This document shows, piece after piece, positions 58,914 to 64,000 of a stretch of 64,000 nt of DNA. The translations under genes were made by a program, and so were the position numbers. Numbering within the stretch: the first letter of the stretch is position 1; each line of letters opens with the position of its first letter. Source of the stretch: JAXGXJ01 sp963816155 (GTDB taxonomy: Bacteria; Actinomycetota; Thermoleophilia; RBG-16-64-13); the NCBI GenBank assembly GCA_963816155.1, contig CAWFJE010000009.1, positions 248,001 to 312,000 of the forward strand. The letters run 5' to 3'. The notes beneath the pieces were generated by a model. That model did not search any database, had not been told where the DNA came from, and saw nothing but the letters and a program-made list of their open reading frames with translations.

Positions 58914-60285
58914 CGGCGGCCAGGTCTCTCAGGTCCGCGGCCGGGATGCCCCCCGCGGCGATCACACCCACCTCGTCCTGGTGCCAGGCCAGCAGCGAAG
59001 CCAGGGCGGTGGAGAGCTCGAACCCGGCGTTGCCGTTCACGGTCACCGCGCCCAGCAGGGGCACTTGGCCGAGAAGACTCTGCAGCGCCATGCTCTGGGC
59101 GGGGGCCAGAGGCGTTTCCACCAGAACCACCGTATCGAAGCCCTGCCCGTAAACAAGGACCGCCAACGGGCCCGCGAAGTCTCCCAGCAGGCCCAGGCCG
59201 GCTCCGCCCAGGGGCGTGTCAGCGCCGGACTGCCCGCCGGACATGCCTTCGAGCATGCCGTTTTCGGACAGCGCCTTCTGAAGGTCATCGCCCTGAGGCA
59301 GGTCGATCACGTAGGCCGCCTTGAATGGGTATATAGTCTCGTTCCCCTGCAAAGCCGCCAGCTTGAAGCCCGCCTTGGCTTCGGCCTCGGCGAGAGTGAG
59401 GGGCTTGAGATCCGTGGACTCCAGGCCCGCGGTGTCACTGAGAGATCCGGCGTCGCCAGCCGTCCCGCCCTTGTCGAAGGGAAGGGTGAGTTCCTTCTTC
59501 TGTAACTCCACTCCCGGCGGAGTGGGCGCCACAAAGATGGCCTCGTCGATGGCGTCGTAGGAGACACTGTCGAAACCGGCAGAGAACAGCGGTTGCGCGT
59601 TACCTCGGCCGAACACCTGGGCCCGCAAGGGGACGTAAGTCTCCCCGTCTATGGCTACCGTCAGCGAACCGAACAGCGAATTGTCGGACTCGGGAGTGAG
59701 GGTCAGTAGGTAGCAGAGGCGCCCGGCGACAGATCCCTGACCGGTGATGTCAAGAGCGGCCGTCGGAGCGATCTTCTCGATCATGCCCGCAATGGTGGCC
59801 GGTATGTCGACGGGTTTCTGTGAGCCATCAGGCGCGTGCCCGCCCTCGCTGTCTGAGGAGCCGGCCGGCAGCGAGTATTCGGTGAGCGATCTAGCGGCGG
59901 CGTCGTACACGGTGATCGTGCCATTACCCGCGTAGATACTCGTGTCTCCTTCGACGCTTCCGAAGATGTCGATGCGTGCCTGCTCATCTTGGATCCAAAG
60001 CCTTCCGCTACCCCCCTGAAGGAGGCTCGAGCTTCCCCCGCCCATGCTGCCTCCCATACTCAGAGCGCTGAGGGGGCCGAGGAGGTCATTGGTGACGGTG
60101 AAGTCGCCGCTCACGGAAAGGTTGCTCGCTGGTATGCCGGCCACCTTCTCCAGGAGCGCGGTGGGGGTGATGGAGGGGAGTTCTTCCTGGGCTTGCGCGT
60201 ATGTTCGGACCAGACCGAAACTGAGCCCGGCCACGACGAGAACGGCCAGGAAGGCGACCAGTATGATGTTGCGCTTGCGCTGCAT
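58903..60285 (-). CDS. LolA-like / DUF2092 secreted protein
   Basis: A 460-residue exported protein: signal peptide (about 1-31), then a LolA-type lipid-binding fold (about 40-260; SVSGDFTVTNDLLGPL, RLWIQDEQARIDIFGS, CYLLTLTPESDNSLFGSL) and a second domain (about 290-455) of unclear type. Such proteins recur in high-GC Gram-positives beside ABC exporters and two-component systems. It may receive or deliver a lipid-like substrate for the exporter. AAGGAGG precedes the ATG. It is divergent from the response regulator at 60720. Confidence 0.82.
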   Translation of the reverse strand: MQRKRNIILVAFLAVLVVAGLSFGLVRTYAQAQEELPSITPTALLEKVAGIPASNLSVSGDFTVTNDLLGPLSALSMGGSMGGGSSSLLQGGSGRLWIQDEQARIDIFGSVEGDTSIYAGNGTITVYDAAARSLTEYSLPAGSSDSEGGHAPDGSQKPVDIPATIAGMIEKIAPTAALDITGQGSVAGRLCYLLTLTPESDNSLFGSLTVAIDGETYVPLRAQVFGRGNAQPLFSAGFDSVSYDAIDEAIFVAPTPPGVELQKKELTLPFDKGGTAGDAGSLSDTAGLESTDLKPLTLAEAEAKAGFKLAALQGNETIYPFKAAYVIDLPQGDDLQKALSENGMLEGMSGGQSGADTPLGGAGLGLLGDFAGPLAVLVYGQGFDTVVLVETPLAPAQSMALQSLLGQVPLLGAVTVNGNAGFELSTALASLLAWHQDEVGVIAAGGIPAADLRDLAADVR

Positions 60286-60406
60286 GGTTACCTTACCTCC
60301 TTGCTGCGGATGAGGGCCGCAGATATGAAGAGCACTTTACCACGCGCGCGATACCCCGAACGGTTTCTGCCCGGGTGGTCGGAGGGGTCGGTGCGAATGG
60401 CTGCGA

Positions 60407-60428
60407 ATGCGTTCAGGATGCGTTCAGG
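60407..60428. promoter_or_regulatory. Two abutting 11-bp direct repeats, likely regulator site
   Basis: ATGCGTTCAGG occurs twice in direct tandem, an 11-base period expected for an OmpR/PhoB-family dimer. It lies between the divergent LolA-like/ABC operon and the OmpR-type regulator gene. Confidence 0.6.
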
Positions 60429-60507
60429 TGGGTGGTGGCACCATGCAGACATGGAGTCACACAGCATTGCTCAACCCCCCTCCTGAGCTGTGGCCCCAAC
60501 CCTGTCC

Positions 60508-60607
60508 GGCGATGTCCGACCCAATCGGGGCGGACATCGCCACGCCCACACGGCGGTGACGGCGTTTGCGGCGTTCGGATAGTTCCGAACGCCGCGCCCG
60601 CCGTGTG
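60508..60607. repeat. Tandem long inverted repeats in the divergent intergenic region
   Basis: Hairpin 1 is an 11-bp stem (60508-60518 with 60531-60541) around a 12-base loop. Structure 2 is a 10-bp outer stem (60547-60556 with 60598-60607) enclosing a perfect 12-bp stem (60568-60579 with 60584-60595) with a TAGT loop. All arms are perfect. They lie 110-210 bases before the regulator start, in a 434-base region without a gene. They may end or fold a leader transcript, or be a regulator site. The rest of 60286-60719 holds no credible gene. Confidence 0.75.
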
Positions 60608-60719
60608 ACTCTCAGCCAGGATCGGCTCTCTCTACTCTACTTCGTGTCCGCCCTCCTGCTCGAACGCGTGTCTCGGGAAGCTTGTCCCCGCGCGCTCGGG
60701 GGGCGATACTACGAGGACC

Positions 60720-61388
60720 ATGATGGAACCCCGCATTTTCGTCCTTGAGGACGACCCGCAGATGCGCTCCTTGCTGGTCCGTGGGATCCGTGAAGAAGGC
60801 TACGAGGTCGAAGGATACGCGAGAGGCGCCGACTTGCTTCGACGCGTGGCCGATGTGGTACCCGATCTTCTCATCATAGATATCGGCCTGCCCGACGCGG
60901 ACGGACGGGATGTGTGCCAGGCCGTCCGCGCCCAGGGTGTGAGTTCTCCGGTGCTCTTTCTGACGGCCCGCGACTCGCTTCCCGACCGGCTTTCCGGCTT
61001 CCGCGTGGGCGGAGACGACTACGTGACCAAGCCCTTCGCTTTCGCAGAACTGCTTGCCCGGGTCGAGGCCTTGGTGCGCCGCGGAGGTGTGGAGCGAGGT
61101 GTGGAGGCGGGTACGCTGGTCCTCAACCCGGCCAAGCACGCCGTGACGTGCGGTGATGTGACCGTGCCTCTCACACCCACCGAGTTCCGCTTGCTGGCCA
61201 AGCTGGCAGCCGCCCCCGGAGAAGCCGTCAGGCGCAAGGCGCTGGTGGAGACGGCTTGGCCGCATGGGGCCATCGTGTACGACAATACCCTGGACGCCTA
61301 CGTCGCACGTCTGAGGCGCAAGGTCTGCTCGCTTCCCGGCGCGCCGCAGATCGTGACGGTGCGTGGCGTGGGCTACTCACTGAAATAG
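60720..61388 (+). CDS. OmpR-family response regulator
   Basis: A 222-residue regulator: receiver with IFVLEDDPQMR, phospho-Asp in LLIIDIGLPD and Lys in YVTKPFA, then a winged helix with LTPTEFRLLAKLAAAPGEAV and DAYVARLRRKVCS. An ATG 3 bases downstream is an alternative start. The kinase gene follows 31 bases later. Its likely sites are the 11-bp direct repeats upstream, and its likely targets the divergent LolA-like/ABC operon. Confidence 0.93.
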   Translation: MMEPRIFVLEDDPQMRSLLVRGIREEGYEVEGYARGADLLRRVADVVPDLLIIDIGLPDADGRDVCQAVRAQGVSSPVLFLTARDSLPDRLSGFRVGGDDYVTKPFAFAELLARVEALVRRGGVERGVEAGTLVLNPAKHAVTCGDVTVPLTPTEFRLLAKLAAAPGEAVRRKALVETAWPHGAIVYDNTLDAYVARLRRKVCSLPGAPQIVTVRGVGYSLK

Positions 61389-61419
61389 GGTGCAATGAAG
61401 CCGCCGCAAGGGATATAGC

Positions 61420-62784
61420 ATGAGGCGGTTGTTCTCGCGTATGGGGGTGCGCGACCGTCTTCTGTTGGCCGTCTTGGCCACCGTAGCAGTGGCGCTGGTG
61501 ACCATGACCGTGGTCTTCAACTTCGTGCTCATCACCAGCCTTAACGCGGATGTAGACGAGCGGCTGCAGGGCATGGCTACCGACACCAGCCGCAATATCA
61601 GGATCTCCGGCGGGCAGGTGAGCCTTCCTCGACCCAGCGGCGACATCAAGGAACTCGGGTCGCAGATATGGGTATTCGTGGGCGGTTACACCGTCGCGGC
61701 TCCCACGGTAGACCCGGCCATTTCCGAGGCCGCTCGTCAACTCGACGGCCAGTCCGCCCAATTCGTCGATGTTCCCGAGCAAGAGGTGCGCCTGTACGGG
61801 ATCCCCCTCTACCACGAAGGCGAACGTATCGGTACGATCGTGTCGGGGTTGTCCACCAGTTCCTACGTGCAGACCAAGAACGTCACCCTCCTGGGCACCA
61901 TCACCTTCACGGCGGTGTTGCTCATAATCGTCGGCTTCGCGGGAAGGTGGCTTCTCAACTCGGCCTTCCGGCCTGTGGTGAGGATGACCGCTGAAGCCGA
62001 GGCCTGGAGCACCGAGGACCTCGACCGCCGCTTCGAGGTGGGGCCGCCCCACGATGAACTCACCCAGTTGGCGCACACGCTCGACGGCATGCTCGATAGG
62101 CTGGCAGCCAGTCTCCGGCGCGAGCAGCGTTTCTCGGCCGAGGTGTCTCACCAGTTACGCACGCCCGTGGCCAAGATCAAAGCGGAGGCGGAACTGGCAC
62201 TGCGTCGCGAACGTGCGTCCGACTACTACCAGGAAGCGCTGGGCTCCGTCCTGCGCAGCGCCGACCAGATGGCGCGTACCGTCGAAGCCCTTCTGGCCGC
62301 GTCCCACAAAGAGGGTGGCCTGGCGCGGGGAAGGGCCGACGTGTGGCAGGTGCTCGCCGACGTCGTCGGCGACATCGGGGTGCTTGCCGACGAGAACGAG
62401 ATCGAGGTGCGGGTGAGACCGCCGGCGCGCGATCTGCGCGTGGGCGTAGAACGCGACATCGCTGTGCAGATACTGCAGCCGGTGGTCGAGAACGCCTGTC
62501 ACTTCGCGCACTCCGACGTGCTCCTGACCGCCACTCGCAACGGCAAGGAAGTGCACTTCGTGGTGGAGGATGACGGACCCGGCGTCACCGAAGAGGAGAG
62601 AGAGAAGATCTTCGAGCCGGGAGTCCGTGGCTCCGCGGCCGGCAACGGCGGGAACCCCTCCCGGGGAGCCGGGCTGGGCCTCCCCTTGGCGCGGCGCCTG
62701 GCTCGGGCCGCCTCGGGTGACGTGGAGTTGACCGCAGGAGATCGCGGGGCCCGCTTCGTGGTCCGCCTTCCCACAGGAAGGTAG
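61420..62784 (+). CDS. Membrane sensor histidine kinase, partner of the OmpR regulator
   Basis: A 454-residue kinase: helix 1 (about 12-35), extracytoplasmic domain (about 36-155), helix 2 (about 158-180), HAMP (about 182-235), HisKA with FSAEVSHQLRTPVAKIKAEAEL and HATPase_c with VVENACHFAHS, VEDDGPGV and GAGLGLPLARRLA. The phospho-His motif reads SHQLRTP rather than SHELRTP, a common variant. It forms a two-component pair with the upstream gene. Confidence 0.92.
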   Translation: MRRLFSRMGVRDRLLLAVLATVAVALVTMTVVFNFVLITSLNADVDERLQGMATDTSRNIRISGGQVSLPRPSGDIKELGSQIWVFVGGYTVAAPTVDPAISEAARQLDGQSAQFVDVPEQEVRLYGIPLYHEGERIGTIVSGLSTSSYVQTKNVTLLGTITFTAVLLIIVGFAGRWLLNSAFRPVVRMTAEAEAWSTEDLDRRFEVGPPHDELTQLAHTLDGMLDRLAASLRREQRFSAEVSHQLRTPVAKIKAEAELALRRERASDYYQEALGSVLRSADQMARTVEALLAASHKEGGLARGRADVWQVLADVVGDIGVLADENEIEVRVRPPARDLRVGVERDIAVQILQPVVENACHFAHSDVLLTATRNGKEVHFVVEDDGPGVTEEEREKIFEPGVRGSAAGNGGNPSRGAGLGLPLARRLARAASGDVELTAGDRGARFVVRLPTGR

Positions 62785-62819
62785 AAGAAAGGCGCGGCCC
62801 CCTACCGCGGCCTCCCTCC

Positions 62820-62836
62820 GCCGCCCCGACGGCGGC
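62820..62836. terminator. Weak GC hairpin between convergent genes
   Basis: GCCGCC and GGCGGC around a CCGAC loop, in the 88-base gap between the convergent kinase and phosphorylase genes. No U-tract. Confidence 0.3.
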
Positions 62837-62872
62837 TCGTCACCCTCACCCACCCGTCGGGATCAACCGGGC

Positions 62873-64000
62873 TCAGCGGTACCAGAGAATGTGGTGCGCC
62901 TCCAGGGGCACAGATACGTTGGGGTGCGAAGGCACCACCCTGGGAGTGAAGTCGTCAAGGGGCCGGTTGGTGGCAAGGGACAGGACGTAGGTGCGGCGGG
63001 TGGCCGGCGCGTCACATGTCCGCGTCTGTGCCGGTCCAGTGGCGTCGACAAACGGATGGATCTCAGGCGGCGTCACCGTCTCACTCGCCCGTGCGTCGGT
63101 GGGCGGCGCGGCGGCGAAGGGCGCCGTCTCCAGAGGCTCCGCATACAACTGCACCGCGACGGAGTCGGGAGGTACGGAACCCAGTTCCAGTTCCACAGTC
63201 AGCGTGCGGGCGTGCCCGTCGGGACCGGGCGCGTCTTCGACCCGGAAATCGACGAATTCGATCTCCCGCCACCCCTCGTCCAAGCGCCTGCGCCATTCCT
63301 GGATACGCCCTGCGGGCTCGAGCTCGTGCTCGGTCGGGAGTCGTGTGCGATAGGCGGCAGTGGCGGGCAGGTAGTAGCGGTCGAGGTACTCCTCGATCAT
63401 ACGGTTGGCGGAGAAGTAAGGAGCGAGCCGAGCCATGCTCTCGCGGACTCTGTCTACCCAGCGCCTAGGGATCCCCCGGTCGTCGCGGTCATAGAATTCG
63501 GGGACGAGTTCGTTCTCGATAAGGTCGTACAGCCGCTCCGCCTCCACGGCGTCCCAGGCCGGGTCGGCGTCGTGCTCCAGCCGGTCGCCCAGGGCCCAGC
63601 CGACTTCCGGAGAGTAGGCCTCGGCCCACCAACCATCGAGCTCGGAGAGGTTCAAGCCCCCGTTGACCAGCACCTTCATGCCGCTGGTACCGCTGGCTTC
63701 CCAGGGCCGCCGGGGCGTATTGATCCACACGTCCACCCCGTGCACCAGATGCTCGGCGATACCCATGTCGTAGTCCACGAGGAAGACGGTGTGGGGGCGG
63801 ACGTCGCAACGACGGATGAACTCGGTCCACTGGTGAATCATGGCCTTGCCCGCTGTGTCGGCAGGATGCGCCTTGCCGGCCAGCACGAGCTGTACCTTGC
63901 TGCCCGAGCCGCAGAGGATGCGTTCCAGCCTGTCGGGATCGTGCAGCAGGAGATTCACCCGTTTGTAGCTCGTGAAGCGGCGCGCGAAGCCGAGGGTCAG
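62873..64000 (-). CDS. glgP: Alpha-glucan phosphorylase (GT35), 5' end beyond window
   Basis: The C-terminal 375 residues of an alpha-glucan phosphorylase of the divergent TIGR02094-like group; the frame stays open to the window edge (LTLGFARRFTSYKR at the first residues). Seen are VQLVLAGKAHPAD, VFLVDYDMGIAEHLVHGVDVWINTPRRPWEASGTSGMK (the pyridoxal-phosphate Lys lies in GTSGMK) and NGGLNLSELDGWWAEAY. It releases glucose-1-phosphate from glycogen-like polymers. The last 120 residues form an extra beta-rich domain. Confidence 0.92.
   Translation of the reverse strand: MTLGFARRFTSYKRVNLLLHDPDRLERILCGSGSKVQLVLAGKAHPADTAGKAMIHQWTEFIRRCDVRPHTVFLVDYDMGIAEHLVHGVDVWINTPRRPWEASGTSGMKVLVNGGLNLSELDGWWAEAYSPEVGWALGDRLEHDADPAWDAVEAERLYDLIENELVPEFYDRDDRGIPRRWVDRVRESMARLAPYFSANRMIEEYLDRYYLPATAAYRTRLPTEHELEPAGRIQEWRRRLDEGWREIEFVDFRVEDAPGPDGHARTLTVELELGSVPPDSVAVQLYAEPLETAPFAAAPPTDARASETVTPPEIHPFVDATGPAQTRTCDAPATRRTYVLSLATNRPLDDFTPRVVPSHPNVSVPLEAHHILWYR

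Noticed and set aside
1..64000. CRISPR arrays, intact insertion sequences, integrases, phage genes, rRNA operons
   Set aside because: None seen on reading both strands: no spaced repeats, no transposase or integrase motifs, no rRNA-conserved stretches.

Overview
The window looks like a high-GC (roughly 60-65 percent G+C by eye), Shine-Dalgarno-using anaerobic bacterium, most like a deep-branching Actinobacteriota or a similar monoderm. Supporting signs are many GTG starts, lipobox proteins with Ala/Gly-Cys cleavage sites, an S-layer-homology protein, Rex, an [FeFe] hydrogenase operon with ferredoxin-rich redox enzymes, and no LPS or outer-membrane genes. This placement is inference; no rRNA gene or taxonomic marker was available. 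I see no CRISPR array, intact insertion sequence, integrase or phage module.

Layout. 0.1-7.3 kb is a loose mix: a lipoprotein, an AT-rich SnoaL-like gene, glutaminase, a two-META-domain lipoprotein, a tRNA-Sec-like but incomplete tRNA signature, a molybdopterin-binding protein, a TauE/SafE permease and RNase HI. 7.3-16.7 kb holds a Vps62-like membrane protein, a DksA/TraR-type zinc protein, a response regulator / solo NMT1-type binding protein / histidine kinase operon divergent from a MacB-like ABC pair, and a dodecin with a foldable leader. 16.8-26.0 kb is a minus-strand redox and sulfur-relay cluster: MFS transporter, ArsR regulator, TusA, FlpD/MvhD-like protein, HdrA with an inserted GltD module, a second HdrA, a small winged-helix protein, a QmoC-like membrane subunit and DsrE2. 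Several of its genes carry single-base frameshifts. 26.2-32.0 kb has a DMT exporter, OsmC-like protein, a TPP-dependent E1 alpha/beta pair, and a DHA2 exporter with a divergent TetR regulator.

32.1-41.6 kb is a compact eight-gene minus-strand operon: rex, response regulator, hydC, hydB, hydA, a hydrogenase-like sensor kinase, a second response regulator, and a kinase with an N-terminal receiver domain. It starts from a promoter whose -10 overlaps a Rex-type operator. This joins a probable electron-bifurcating [FeFe] hydrogenase to its own redox/H2 sensing circuit. 41.7-46.7 kb carries UbiD, a 3-hydroxyacyl-CoA dehydrogenase-like enzyme, a CHRD protein, a DUF998 protein and an unrecognised protein.

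46.7-55.4 kb is the phosphate regulon: phoR-phoB diverge from pstS-pstC-pstA-pyk-pstB-phoU, with a pyruvate kinase gene translationally coupled inside the transporter operon. 55.4-62.8 kb has an SLH/glucosaminidase-like protein, an ABC exporter with a LolA-like partner, and a divergent OmpR-type two-component system separated by long tandem inverted repeats. The window ends inside an alpha-glucan phosphorylase gene.

The strongest candidates for new biology are the TusA/DsrE2-linked Hdr cluster, which has no HdrB; the hydrogenase operon with its own sensor-kinase circuit; pyruvate kinase embedded in the pst operon; and the folded leader upstream of dodecin.
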